A DNA stretch of 64,000 bases, from assembly GCA_914767715.1 (NCBI GenBank), contig OU612072.1, forward strand, positions 15,314,001 to 15,378,000, read 5' to 3'. A program made the translations under genes and the position numbers. Under the pieces are notes generated by a model that searched no databases, had not been told where the DNA came from, and saw only the letters and a program-made list of their open reading frames with translations. Positions 45,495 through 57,260 of this stretch are shown piece after piece. The stretch is from Membranipora membranacea. Taxonomy: Eukaryota > Bryozoa > Gymnolaemata > Cheilostomatida > Membraniporidae. The stretch's first letter is position 1. The number at the start of each line of letters is the position of its first letter.

Positions 45495-46943
45495 TGCGAC
45501 AATGCCAGTATATTTCAGCCTTTCTGTGCCTACAATCGAGAACAAATCATCTCTTTTAAAGCTTGTCCTGTTATAGACAGACAATCTGCCTTTCAAATCT
45601 ATACCAGTTGCACCCACTAGGCTTAAATCTGGGTAAAGATGATTAATGATTAAAACGGGCAGGCATTTTATTAGGATACCATCCACATAGAGTTGAATAA
45701 TGTCATTTAAAATTATCACGAGGAGTGTTTATTTTCTTTGCTCTTATAGTCGATTTGATTCTTTACTCATTTCTAAATAGTCAAATGTGCCAAACACAAA
45801 TTACATGACATTTTTTATGAAGCTTTTTGAATGTAATCCCACTGACCTTACAGATTGTTTGAACATGTTTAGCCTTTCAATGATCTTTATTGTTATACTA
45901 CTATTAAGGGGATTTAAACTTAATCGATAAAAGTGTCTTTCAGGCTAAATTAAATTTCAGTATAATCACCGGCAGTATTATGATATGTTTGCACTGGGAG
46001 AGTGCCTTTTCCTCTTTCTTTGACGAGTTCGGGTTTTTGTGTCTGTGAACAAGATTCTGACTAATGGCGTTTATAATAATTTTTGGTTTTATAGTTATTT
46101 GTGACGTTTTGTATTCAAAAAAACAATGCGATTAAAAGACTAAGAAAATCCTAGTTTGGTTTGATGTCTCACACATCTACCTGCTCAGTCAATGTACCTC
46201 CCCGGCCTCAAAGTATGAATGCATGTTCTGGACTTTTTTTTTTCTTAATCGTTACCAAACAAATATATAATTGAGGAATGATGATGATGCCTATAAGAAA
46301 AATATAAAAAACAATATAAATAGATTTATTACATAATTGCACTGTGGGATGGTCAGAACAGTGGAGCCTTAAAGCAGGGAATGTTAAAGAAGCGTGTAAA
46401 CTTCAATTGCTTGACTCCTCTTTACAAGAAAAATTATGAACTATTCAAGATGTACCCATGGTCGTGTATATATACAAGTAATATATCATTAAATATATGT
46501 GGTATCCTAAAGCTAAAGATATAAACAAAATTATCACAGTGCAGTGAAATAGTGAAAATGCAGTACGTTTATAGATATATATCTCTTTTATAAATTTATG
46601 ATCATAGCTATTACCATTGGCGGTATATCAATATCATTTATAAGGATGAGAAGGCACTATAGGCCCTACCCATGGGCTGTATGGGATATCATATACCAGA
46701 ACCAGTATCTGATATAATTGTGGATCGGTTGAGTATATAATAAATAATAATGACTGAAGACCAACAGGACTTCTTGTCTGTAACTATAAAAGATCAAAGC
46801 ATGAATTTAATAAATAGTCATTTTACCATTTTACTTTATGATAGCAACGGTGGTGGGGGGAGGGATTAATTATGAAGTTGATTAAACTCAGATGTCACAT
46901 CACACGCCACATCCCGGAGCATGGGTGAGGTGTTGTGTCCTTT
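45495..46943. other. convergent spacer, cassette 5
   Basis: Full-length version of the exon B to exon C spacer; more like cassette 6 in its second half (TAATTGCACTGTGGGATGG). No gene. Confidence 0.6.
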
Positions 46944-47135
46944 TTAAACGCTGAAGTTGCTGTACTCTACATGATATGGATCATATTCAGTCTGAATAGG
47001 TAGTGAGTCACTATAGAATTCCGTGTTGTTTGGATCGTAGCTGACTTGTGCAGATATGAAGGTGATACCAAAGTTACGGAGTAGATATGCTTTGTATCCA
47101 TCGTACTCTGCTACTGCCATCTTACTACAAGATAC
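46944..47135 (-). CDS. exon C, cassette 5
   Basis: 192 bp, open, acceptor CTCTTGCAG. NTEFYSDSLPIQTEYDPYH and HVEYSNFSV; closest to the majority sequence of the seven copies. Confidence 0.6.
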   Translation of the reverse strand, partial: VSCSKMAVAEYDGYKAYLLRNFGITFISAQVSYDPNNTEFYSDSLPIQTEYDPYHVEYSNFSV

Positions 47136-47673
47136 CTGCAAGAGGGAAAATATTGATAGTAGTTTACATTGCATATGAGTATCAATTCAGACACTGGTCA
47201 AACGTGTCACCTATAAATAATATCCATCTAATCATATAATTTACCTATTGCCTACCTAAAACCTACAAAGACAAAGACACCTGTATTTCTCAGTCTTCGG
47301 TCAGAAACAAAAACTTGCGATTTTTTGTTAACCCCATGGGAAAACCATTGAGGAATGATTTCATGGTTAAAAGGATATATCAGATATACCATAAAAAAGA
47401 ATCCGATACCATTGATATTGACCAAAACAGTGGCAAATAAATACCAATCAGGCTATGAAATTCTGTAGTGGTTTAGATTAGATGGTAATCAGTATCAGCA
47501 TTGCTTGTTGTTGGTACTTGAAAATGATATCAGGGCATAGTCAATAAAATCAGTGTAATGATATAATGTAAAATGTGTTAGCAAACTTGACTTAGGTGAG
47601 GTACACAAGGCCACCCTGAGTAATGAGTTTGTACAATCAATTCTCAGGCTAGACTGGGAATTCCTGTGAGCAA

Positions 47674-47724
47674 GCGCAGCTTTAATAACACATGCAAAAT
47701 ACGTATGTGTTATTAAAGCTGCGC
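47674..47724. repeat. perfect inverted duplication, 20-bp arms
   Basis: Arms 47674-47693 and 47705-47724 are exact inverted complements around 11 bases. Compared with 24426-24475, the 31 bases 47694-47724 are an exact inverted copy of the ancestral tract beginning at 47674, replacing the expected GTGG. Confidence 0.9.
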
Positions 47725-47849
47725 AATAGGTGTGACAAAGAAGGATATACTCGTCCTATAATGTGTGACTAAATCTGAGGAACTCCTCAGACTTTCGCAG
47801 AGATAGATAGAGGATATGTTATACTTATGATTGATGAGTACTTTATTAA

Positions 47850-48343
47850 AGACAGCAAGATTGAACAAGTAGATCAGTTCACCTACCATAGTCACCAAGA
47901 AACTTGACTTCACAGCTAATACTGTCAAAACCACCAAGGCTCGACAAAGACTCTATATCATATCGAAACTCTATCATCTAGGAGTTAACGAGAAACTGAT
48001 TAACACCTGCTATAAGTGTTTTATCGAATCCGTCCTAACCTACCATCTTGTGGTCTTATACCAACACATTTCAGCTGATTCAAAGAAAAAGGTTAGGTCT
48101 GTCATAAAATCTGCCGAATATTTCTCAGGTGACCTAAGGTCTACGCCCCTCGAAGAACTTTACATTAGTAAACTCAAGACTAAAAGTCTTCGAATGGTTG
48201 CAACCTCCAGCAAGCCTGTACTGATACTTGACCAACATCCATCAGGTCGTTACACTGCCATAAGACACAGAGTTCAAATCCATGCCAAATGTTTCAGGGC
48301 AGAAAGTGTCAGACTTTTGAATAGTATACTCTTTACTAGATAA
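47850..48343 (+). mobile_element. non-LTR retrotransposon 3' end (RT C-terminus)
   Basis: From a frameshift near 47903 the frame is open to TAG at 48343: KARQRLYIISKL, INTCYKCFIESVLTY, VRSVIKSAEYFSG, RHRVQIHAKCFRAESVRLLNS. This matches the region after the RT palm in RTE- or CR1-type ORF2 proteins found widely in animals (R-Q-R-L-Y-x-L-R-x-L, FY-x-C-x-I-E-S-V-L-T, A). An earlier piece (VDQFTYH) is in another frame. Strongly 5'-truncated. Confidence 0.8.
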
Positions 48344-48485
48344 CTAAATAGATTGTGTGTCTTTTATTATATTCATTTATTATTTTTGGTGCAATATTTT
48401 ATAAGTTTATACCCAGAGCACATTACACAAACATTTTATTTCTCAGTGAATGAGATGAATACAATGACATACATACATACACATC
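48344..48485 (+). mobile_element. 3' UTR and simple-repeat tail of the LINE
   Basis: Short AT-rich UTR ending in ACATACATACATAC, after which cassette-type sequence (ATCAATATCATTGATAGTGATAAG, a copy of 3880-4060) resumes. Confidence 0.6.
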
Positions 48486-49060
48486 AATATCATTGATAGT
48501 GATAAGAAGGCACTATAGGCCCTACCCGTGGGCTGTAAGGGATGTCATATTAAAGAACCAGTATTTGATACAATTGTGGATCGGTTGAGTATATAATGAT
48601 TAATAATGACTGAAGACCAACAGGACTTCTTGTCTGTAACTATAAAAGATCAAAGCATGAAATATTACTCCTTGTTTGCTATGGAAGGGTAAGCTTTTTT
48701 TCCCTTTCTGATTTACTGCCTGTGACAGGAAACACAATGACACCATTAAATGGAAAACAAGTTAAACTCATGTGGATACTGATCATTCGACTGAGGCTCA
48801 CTCATTAGGCTTGAATACTGATTAAAATTAGTTAAAGGCTAATTATAAAAAAATTTAAGTTTTTCAATTTAATTAGTTTAAATTAAAATTCATAATTTAT
48901 TAAAAAATTAACATTTTTTTATTGGCACAGATTTCACTGAGCCAATGTTAATCACCCTTCCAGATCAGGAAGGAGTAGCTTCTGTCGCTGTGTGCTTTTT
49001 AAAATTTATTGCATTCAGTTTATGTTATTGACTCTGACTAGCTATTACAATTTATTGATT
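48486..49060. other. displaced cassette spacer
   Basis: 48486-48660 copies the end of the B-C spacer but jumps to the ATATTACTCCTTG tract known from 32458 and 56848, so exon C is missing here. No gene. Confidence 0.5.
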
Positions 49061-49072
49061 TATCCGAACAAA

Positions 49073-49092
49073 CCCCCCCCCCCCGCCCCCTC
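49073..49092 (+). repeat. C-tract
   Basis: Twelve C, one G, then further C residues; opposite orientation to the G-tracts of the D-related blocks and in an unrelated context. Confidence 0.85.
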
Positions 49093-49263
49093 CCGCCAGT
49101 GTTTAACTTCCTTGTATAGCGTCAAGGCTACAATTGAAGGCTTGAATATCACATTATATGAGAGGGACTTATTAGACACAGCGCAGTAGAACTATGCCTG
49201 TGAATAATTTATAGCTAATTAACAGGATTATGACTAACTTTTTTTAAACTTATTATGCGTTCA

Positions 49264-49473
49264 TCACAGCTTCAGTTTATATATGAAGATGTGAACACGA
49301 CAAGACCCGTTGCTGTGGACAATTGGGACGGAATCGGAACAACTGCTCAGATTAAAACACCAGAGCATATTTACCAAGCTAAAGATTCAGATGTGATCTA
49401 TTTTGTTGATGACAAGTCATGCACAAGGCATATCAATATATCAGCTCAACACGTCACCACTGAAATTGGTAAG
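49264..49473 (+). CDS. candidate exon of unidentified protein
   Basis: A stretch open between acceptor TCATCACAG and donor ATTG|GTAAGACC: LQFIYEDVNTTRPVAVDNW, GIGTTAQIK, DVIYFVDDKSCTRHI and ISAQHVTTEI. Composition is protein-like (even mix of acidic, aromatic and small residues) and the stretch is single-copy in this window. An ATG nine bases upstream would also allow an N-terminal start. Family not recognised. Confidence 0.4.
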
Positions 49474-49719
49474 ACCAGTTAGCTTTTCTTACACCGTAAT
49501 AGTAGGCTTGTCACGTGGGTATTTTTTCTTTGAAAGTAGTAACCGTGTGACAAGAATACGTTATAGAGGTAATAATTTCAAAATATTAGAGCTTCACAAT
49601 TACTGCTGTCCTCAACTGCACTAACAAATGTTTAAAATGACAAAACTTAAAACCTTATGTAGAGTCCTAGCAGATGTCTGTCAGTGAGTTATTGCAGTAC
49701 GTCATCAGGCCATAATATT

Positions 49720-50161
49720 GTTAATGTCAAAAGAGCTGATAGCTTCTTTGATCTTTTGTTTTATGACTGTTTGGGCAATAGGGGGTGAGGGTTCAGGATC
49801 GAGGGTATAAAGTGCACCTCCGAGGTTGGCAAGCTCATCAGCGCGCTCATTACCATCGATCCAGGAGTGGGCAGGGACCCAGATAAGAGTAGAATTACTC
49901 TTCACAAGGGTATTTAAGTTGTGTATGCATTTCGTTCTAACTTCAGGGTTTTGAAGGGACTGGAGTGAAGAGAGACTGTCTGTGGTTATACCTATTTTTA
50001 GCAGCTATTGATATTCCAGTAATTTCTGCTTGTGATATTGTTGCGTTTTGAGTTAGTGGAATTGTGATTTCCTCATCAGTACAAACTTGGCCATCTGATT
50101 CTTCTTGTGTTTGTTGGATGAATATACTAGTTCTCAATTCAATAAGCATTACAAGAACCAA
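49720..50161 (-). mobile_element. RNase H domain fragment of a retroelement
   Basis: Read right to left: QNATISQAEITGISIAA, then after a frameshift at about 50010 ITTDSLSSLQSL, STLIWVPAHSWIDGNERADELANLG. These are the E, D (TDS) and final D (NERADELA) catalytic regions of a type I RNase H as carried by I/Jockey-like non-LTR elements; the usual PAHSGI is PAHSWI here. Neither RT nor gag is adjacent. Broken fragment. Confidence 0.8.
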
Positions 50162-50202
50162 ACATAAAGGGTAAACACTTAGAGCACCTGTTATATTGAT
50201 TA

Positions 50203-50870
50203 ACTTCTCCTATCTGTCAAACTGTCGTAACAAACATTATAAAGCAACTGCAACTTTTATCGTTACCATGAATACCACATGTAATGATTCCAAACAAACT
50301 ATGAAGCATAGGCTACAACTGAGAGTAAGAGGGGGTATAGATTGTTGTCACACCCAAAAGCCATTCAACCAACCAGAGGTTTCCCGGTGTCATGTCTCCA
50401 TAATCACAGGCATCAGTCTTCTCCAATAATGCATGCGGCCTCCCCTTTGGGAAAACATATGTTTGACGTGAGAAGGTTAAAAAAACCAACTGCCTTTCAC
50501 AGACTGGTAGGCAAGATACCAGAAGCTGCCAGGGCTATATGAAACTTAAAGACTTCACGGGGCACTGACAGCCAAATGAGTATTCAGTAGATAGTTTTTC
50601 AGGCGACTAGACTAGTAGCCTTTGTGGTTTATCTGAATGAGGGAGCCCGCTGTGGGTGAGGGATTCACATGCAAGCAGTAACCTTGCACCGAACTTGAGT
50701 AAATTGTTGTCTTACCTTCTCAGATGTTTGGGATGGCTGAGATTATATGAGCTGCTATCCTGTAAACCAAACTGTCATATAGATACTAATCACAACACAA
50801 AGTGTAATGATAAGTTCAGATTTGGTCAATCATAGCTTTGGTCTTGTGCTTTTGACTATTGCCTATACGA
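50203..50870 (-). repeat. block H, copy d
   Basis: Full block with the GRPHALLEKTDACDYGDM reading after a TTCCCAAAG acceptor on the minus strand. Followed directly by exon Q in the same orientation upstream, which is likely the ancestral order. Confidence 0.5.
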
Positions 50871-50918
50871 AGGGCAAAAAAAATGATAAGCTATTGGGTA
50901 GTGCTTGGGCTGACTCAC

Positions 50919-51131
50919 AGGAATTCCCAGGAATCCCCAGGAGTTCATCAGCACAAATATCCTGGGCGAATAAAAATGTTGACCTAACTAACCAGGCGAT
51001 TTTTTTAAAAGAGAGCAGACACATCTTGCGCTTCCTCTTGACTTTGCTGGCGTCTACCTCGCCAATTTTAAAAGCAGCATCAAGGATATTTTTCACAGAA
51101 TCCTCCCATTGTCCATAACTCATGTCACAGC
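50919..51131 (-). CDS. exon Q, copy 2 (open)
   Basis: A 213-bp stretch with acceptor TTTGTCAG and donor GGAATTCCT|GTGAGT, open throughout: CDMSYGQWEDSVKNILDAAF, KIGEVDASKVKRKRKMC, then LVRSTFLFAQDICADELLGI. A basic KVKRKRK patch could be a nuclear signal. It lies next to block H, so it may belong to the same helicase-associated gene. Family not recognised. Confidence 0.4.
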
Positions 51132-51139
51132 CTGACAAA

Positions 51140-51728
51140 TTATTGAATATTAAACTTCATTATGTCTTTGATTATTTTTCTTTGTGTTGTTGACTCCTTA
51201 TGGAAAATATTCTTCGGAATGATTGCGTCAGTCATTAAAATATCTTACTAAACAAATACTGTCACTTCTATACATTCATGATTGATAGTAAGGCGAGTAT
51301 GGTTGGTCAAAGTGCACACTTGATTGTTTAGTAGTAGTAATGATGCTATCATTAATTTACTGTCCACAGTCCAGGTTTTTTGTTGATAACTCGATTAATT
51401 TTGATCGGGTTTTCAATTTGAAAATTGCATTGTTATAAATTTTTTATTATTTCTATTATCTTTTATTCAATATGACATATTTCTTCACTGCCCTAGTGTA
51501 AATTAATATCAAGCTGTTCACGACAACCTGATCAATAATTTTTGGCCCCTGAAAGGGGCACTGAGTAGCAAATAACGTGTATATTATCAATCATTATTTT
51601 TCCTAGAGCATCAACGTCTATTTATATGATCTAGAGTAACGGCAGGTTTTGTCCGGTCGTTGTGACTCATGGCAAAAAGGTGTTCAATTTTGTGTGTAGA
51701 ATTCTATGATCACATCGATTCTGAATAC
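51140..51728. other. AT-rich spacer, third copy
   Basis: Copy of 27080-27677, with the GCCCCTGAAAGGGGC hairpin near 51545-51559. No gene. Confidence 0.5.
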
Positions 51729-51891
51729 CTGAAAAATTGTGTTATCTTAATGAGTCACAATGGAAAGTGGTATTCCCGATGACTACATCATAAGGCTTTC
51801 ACAGGTTGTCTCCCTTTAAAATGGGAATGGATATATCGACCATTACTAATTGAAACTGTTCAGTTGGCGTGTCAGATAGACGGTGCAACAA
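51729..51891 (-). CDS. block D exon-like stretch, copy 4
   Basis: Open in the D frame (TEQFQLVMVDISIPI; DVVIGNTTFHCDSLR), but the segment after it is changed (TCACAATTTTTCAG, with GTTATC for GTGACC), and SDTP replaces SDTA. Confidence 0.35.
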
Positions 51892-52899
51892 ATTTCAGAC
51901 ATTCCCAAATTTAACCTCACCCTAAAAGATTGAACTTGGCAGTTTCTATCATAAAATATTTATTTGAAACGAAATTTGTAACTGGGACTGCAGTAAGTTC
52001 GTTGCTCCTCTTCATGTGTCAGGTAGTTCTGCAGTTATTGCTTTGTAGAACTGATATGTAGCACCTCAAACCACTAGAAAGCATTTATACTTATGTTGCG
52101 GTTAGTTAATCCACCATTCAGGTTCCTTTTACATAGTCAGGGGCAAGGGATTACTAGTTATTATTTAAATCCAACGCTCTCCTATTCCTTTCACTCAATC
52201 AACCTGGTTTTATCCGATTCTGTAGCAAGGAAGAAAATACACTATGTTCCTTTATCCATAAAGCAGTTGTTAGCTTTTTAAGTTCTTCATGCAAAATCCT
52301 GACTCATTTTTGTCTCCCAGCACTTTTATAGTGGCTATTCAAAGCAAGACACATCATGTGTACATCTTTTTTTCACACTGTTACTATGGTTCTATTCGTT
52401 TTGATAATAAAATTTCCATGAGAAAATGTATGTCTACGTAAAATCGTATGTTATCGAATTAGGTAAAGTAAAATTGGCATTTTCCCAACCTCAGTTAGCG
52501 CTCACACCCTTGAAATTTAAATAGTATCCAAGTTCCGCTGCTTAAATTTATTTCCCATCCTGTGGTCTCATCTTTGGCAAGGTCATTTGATTCATATGTC
52601 ACTATATCAATAGTTAGCAGACAGTGAATCGGGCTCTGGGTTTACAACCACAAACATTGGTTATATATTTATAGCCCTATCCGTCATGTGACATTTCATA
52701 GAGCTCCTGGTCGGTGTTAGAAAGGATTCGAAGTCTCAGCAAGAGAAAAAATTTTTTCTTTTAAAATTATTGGAATTGAGTCTCTGCAGGTAATCAGTGA
52801 CGGAGCACGATCTGTGAATGTCGATGTGATGAACCGAGGAGTTAGAGATATAGAGTCTCTAACTCCTTGGTTAAACCACATTCTAATTCGAGACTATAA

Positions 52900-53050
52900 A
52901 CATGTGTATCTGTGATTGTTATTGTCGATTTAGTGTGAGTTCCTAACATCTTCCCATCACTAATTAATAAAATTGACACCCGGTTGTCACACCTGATGGT
53001 ATTCTTGCTATGTGAATTAATTTACTCTCTACTAATCAGAGATATACATG
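52900..53050. mobile_element. 151-bp MITE-like element
   Basis: Termini ACATGTGTATCTGTGATT and AATCAGAGATATACATG, with the hairpin at 52837-52867 before it. Confidence 0.6.
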
Positions 53051-53252
53051 CAAAAGTATATTACAAGATCAGTGGGGGTAGCATGTCTGACTAATTTAAT
53101 CTTATAGATCAGACAGACTAAGCAGACAAAATATTCTCTAGTAGTGTTGTCAATTTAAAACATAACAAAACATAAAACTGTATACTATATACTTTTTTTC
53201 AAATCGAGTTCAACCTCACTTATATTCCGATGTTTTAATTCATATCCGACAG

Positions 53253-53463
53253 ACAATCCCAGACTACACTAAGCTTTACTCTAGCGGTGGCCTGAGAATA
53301 GCTATGAGCGCGGACTCTAGAATTTATTATGGTAAATCAGGAAGCTATGATCCCTGCTGTCGTCATTACTTCAATATTAACAACGGAGAGTGAACTGATC
53401 CGGGAACTATCGAAGGAATCAACTATCTGAACAGGAGGACAAACCTGCATAGACCTAATTTGA
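53253..53463 (+). pseudogene. CTHRC1-like exon A, cassette 6 (nonsense)
   Basis: 211 bp with both splice sites. The Cys codon of NNGEC is TGA (53391-53393). Other changes: TYYANS is IYYGKS, and LNKR is LNRR. Broken. Confidence 0.85.
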
Positions 53464-53887
53464 GTAAGTTATATCCGCCTTTGATAAAAATGTTAAACAA
53501 TGAAAATAAAAACATTTTTGATCCTTACTTGGTCTTGGGACTTTGAACTTAATTTTATATTAAATTAAAACTAAATTTATTTACAGATTCAACATGAACT
53601 CATACTAGTTAAATCCGCCTTCAATAAAAATTTAAAACTATGAATTCGAACAAGATATTTACCCTAGCTGGCATCCTGACAGGCTTGGAACTATATTCAA
53701 TATTAAATAAATATAATTTATTTTGTTTACAGATATATCGTGTAATCACACCAGGGAGGGTCCCTCCCTCCACACAAGATTCATAAACTAGGTAGATTAG
53801 GAATTATTTTTTCATGCTCAAAGAGGGGACAACCCTAGTAATGTTTTCCACCATTTCAGATTCAAATAACTGTTGTGTATATTCTAG

Positions 53888-54649
53888 TTGAGGGTGTGTG
53901 TGAAGGAATACCTGCAGGAACGGTGAACTTGAACTTGGCATCTGGAAAGTGTAAAGGGTACAGCCGAACTGGAGAATGTTACTGGGGATGGAACAGCTAT
54001 TAAGTTTGGTTATCTAAATCTCCTCCTCTATAGGTTGGTTTAGTTACACATGTGGCATTCATATATATTACAACTTATGTGCATCAAATATCACACACCC
54101 TATTTTCACTCAGCAAAAAAGAGCCTTGAGAATTGTGGCCAATGTTCAACATATACCTTTTTATTTGTCACCTACTAATGACCTATGTACATCACTTAAA
54201 ATTTTACCCCTTCCAATACTGAGCAATTATTTTACTTGCATTACGGGATTTAAGGCTCTGAATAGTTTATCACCTCCATACATCTCTGATTTTTTTGCTA
54301 CCACACCACACCGATTTCCAAGAAGAGATACACAATTACTTAAACCTCCATTAGACAACTTAAACCACAAAATAGCAACAAACTTTAATATTTTACCCTC
54401 TTCATTGAGAAGCACTCTTACTTTGAATATGTTTAAGAAAAGGCTAATGCGACATTTTTTCAGTTTATTGGCATAGTCTTATATTTTTTGTTGAATCTTT
54501 GTTTGTATCATTTTTCTTTTTTGCCATTTATGTCACATCATGAAAAACATTTGAAATAATGAATTGTTGCTGACAATAAAAGTATATATATATATGTACA
54601 TCTTATGATATCTGAATCCTATGTCCAGCGTGAAATTATCCAGTTTTAA
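53888..54649 (+). pseudogene. CTHRC1-like exon B, cassette 6, split by a LINE
   Basis: The first 113 bp (53888-54000) end at WGWNSY and the last 54 bp (54596-54649) resume at VHL; together they make exactly 167 bp. A 595-bp retrotransposon end lies between. The stop is TAA instead of TAG. Confidence 0.9.
54001..54595 (+). mobile_element. 5'-truncated non-LTR retrotransposon in exon B6
   Basis: Open from about 54025 to TAG at 54476: GWFSYTCGIHIYYNL, then TQQKRALRIVANV, FKALNSLSPPYISDFF, RNT-like RRDTQLLKPP and MFKKRLMRHFF. This is the ORF2 C-terminus of a CR1/L2/Jockey-like LINE (QKRA-x-RI, LY-N-L-P-Y-I-x-D-x-F, F-K-x-x-L). A short 3' UTR ends in (TA)n. The CTHRC1 exon continues without loss on both sides. 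Confidence 0.85.
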
Positions 54650-56088
54650 TGCGACGATGCCAGTTTATCTCAGCCTTTCTGTGCCTACAATCAGAACAAA
54701 TCATCTCTTTTAAAGCTTGTCCTGTTATAGACAGACAATCTGCCTTTTGAATCTGTACCAGTTGCAGCTTGTAGTCTAAAATCTGGGTAAAGATATTTAA
54801 TGACCAAACCAGTAGCCATTTTATTAGCGTACCATCCACATAGAGAGTTAAATAATGTTAAATTATCAAGAGGGCTGCTTGTTTTCTTATTACCTTTTGT
54901 AGCTTAGTGGATCTGTTAATCTTTTCTCGATAGTAAAATTTGCGCAACCTAAAGACATGATATTTTTTATGAAGCTTTTTGAACTTTTTGAACTTCACTT
55001 GCAGATTGGTTGACCATCTTTAGATGTTTAATGATTTAATTTTCATCTTTGCATTGAGAGGGATTTAACTTGATGAATTGTAATATTTTCCAGGCTATAT
55101 TAAATTTCAGTATAATCAGCAGTATTATGATATTTTTGCACTGGATGAGTGCCTTTTCCTCTTTCTTTGATGAGTTCGGATTTCTGTGCCTGTGAACAAG
55201 ATTCTGACTAATGGCGTTTATAATAATTTTTGGATTTATAGTTATTGGTGATGTTTTGTATTCCAAAAACAATGCGATTAAAAGACTAACAAAATCCTAG
55301 TTTGATTTGATGTCTCGCACATCTACCTGTTCAGTCAATGTACCACCCCGGCCTCAAAGTATGAATGCATGTTCTGGACTTTCTTTTTTCTTAATCGTTA
55401 CCAAAAAAATATATAATTGAGGAATGATGATGATGCCTATAAGAAAAATATAAAAAACAATATAAATAGATTTATTACATAATTGCACTGTGGGATGGTC
55501 AGAGCAGTGGAGCCTTAAAGCAGGGAATGTTAAAGAAGCGTGTAAACTTCAATTGCTTGACTCCTCTTTACAAGAAAAATTATGAAATGTTCAAGATGTA
55601 CCCATGGTCGTGTATATATACAAGTTATATATCATTAAATATATGTGGTATCCTAAAGCTAAAAATATAAAAAATATATCACAGTGCAGTGAAATAGTGA
55701 AAATGCAGTCCGTTTATAGATATATATCTCTTTTATAAATTTATGATCATAGCTATTACCTGTGGCGGTATATCAATATCATTTATAAGGATGAGAAGGC
55801 ACTATAGTCCCTACCCATGGGCTGTATGGGATATCATATTTAAGAACCAGAATTTGATATAATTGTGGATTGGTTGAGTATATAATAAATAATACTGACT
55901 GAAGATCAACAGGACTTCTTGTCTGTAACTATAAAAGATCAAAGCATGAATTTAATAAATAGTCATTTTAGCATTTTACTTTATGATAGCAACAGTGGTG
56001 GGTAGAGGGATTAATTATGAAGTTGATTAAATTCAGATATCACTTCACACGCCACATCCCGGAGCATTGGTGAGTTGTTGTGTCCTTC
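54650..56088. other. convergent spacer, cassette 6
   Basis: Copy of the B-C spacer; its first 250 bp resemble cassette 2 (GCTTGTAGTCTAAAATCTGGG), the remainder cassette 5. No gene. Confidence 0.6.
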
Positions 56089-56280
56089 TTAAACGCTGAA
56101 GTTGCTGTGCTCTACATGATATGGGTCATATTCAGTCTGAATAGGTAGTGAGTCACTAAAGAATTCCGTGTTGTTTGGATCGTAGCTGACTTGTGCAGAT
56201 ATGAAGTTAATACCAAAGTTACGGAGAAGATATGCTTTGTATCCAACATACTCTGCTACTGCCATCTTAAAACAAGATAC
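56089..56280 (-). CDS. exon C, cassette 6
   Basis: 192 bp, open, acceptor CTCTTGCAG. Copy-specific VSCFKM, AEYVGY, FGINF and HVEHSNFSV. Confidence 0.55.
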   Translation of the reverse strand, partial: VSCFKMAVAEYVGYKAYLLRNFGINFISAQVSYDPNNTEFFSDSLPIQTEYDPYHVEHSNFSV

Positions 56281-57176
56281 CTGCAAGAGGGAAAATCTTA
56301 ACGGGTGTATATTGCATATAATTGCAGGAATATCAATTCAGGCGCGTAACAAATATGCCATACATGTAATGTAATATTCACCTTTTACTTACCTCTTACT
56401 TACCTCTCACTTATAAAGATAGAATTCATTTGAAAAACATTTAAATAAGTGTCAGAAAAAGTCAAATCAGATATACACAGGAAGTTATATTAATCAGGGG
56501 ACAAGTGAATGTCCTATATGCTTTCTATATCCCTATATAATGTGAAATACAATTTTGTAACATTGACTAAAGCCATCGATCAGAGTTTTATCTTCTCTAT
56601 ACAAGTCGATTTTAATATCACACTTTTTTTCCCCGTAATCATAGCGACATTTTTTAGAATCAATGTGCACACATGAGTGCATTGTATACAGTTTTGGAAT
56701 TCTCAAATATTTCCTTACCTTTCCTAATTATAGAATTCACCTGGTTTGATGAACTGGAGTACAATATCCTTTATCCCTTTTCACTAGTATTCAGATGTCT
56801 TGGTTCAGGCAGCAACGCGATATGATCTAGAGATAAGAAGATAAGATATTACTCCTTGCTTTGCTATAGAAGGGTAAGTTTTTCCTTTCTGATTTACTGC
56901 ATGTGACAGGTAACAAGATGACACCATTAAATGGAAAACAAGTTAAACTAATGTGGATACTAATCATTCGACTGGGGCTCTCTCATTAGGCTTGAAAACT
57001 GATTAAAACTAGTTAAAGGCTAATTATAGAAATTAAGGCTTTTAATTTAATTAGTTTAAATTAAAGTTTGTAATTTATTGAATAATTAGGGTTCTTTTAT
57101 TGGCACAGATTTCACTGAGCCAATGTTAATCACCATTCCAGATCAGGAAGGAGTAGATTCTGTCGCTGTGTGCCCT
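56281..57176. other. flank of cassette 6
   Basis: Matches 31930-32560 and then 48660-49000, ending at GTCGCTGTGTGC, the target of the large TTAA element. AT-rich, no gene. Confidence 0.5.
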
Positions 57177-57260
57177 TTAAAGGGCAACCAAGGTTTCGCA
57201 GCAATGCATTAATGGGTAGTAAATAATGTGCTGGGCACCACCAGAATTGTTCATCACGCG

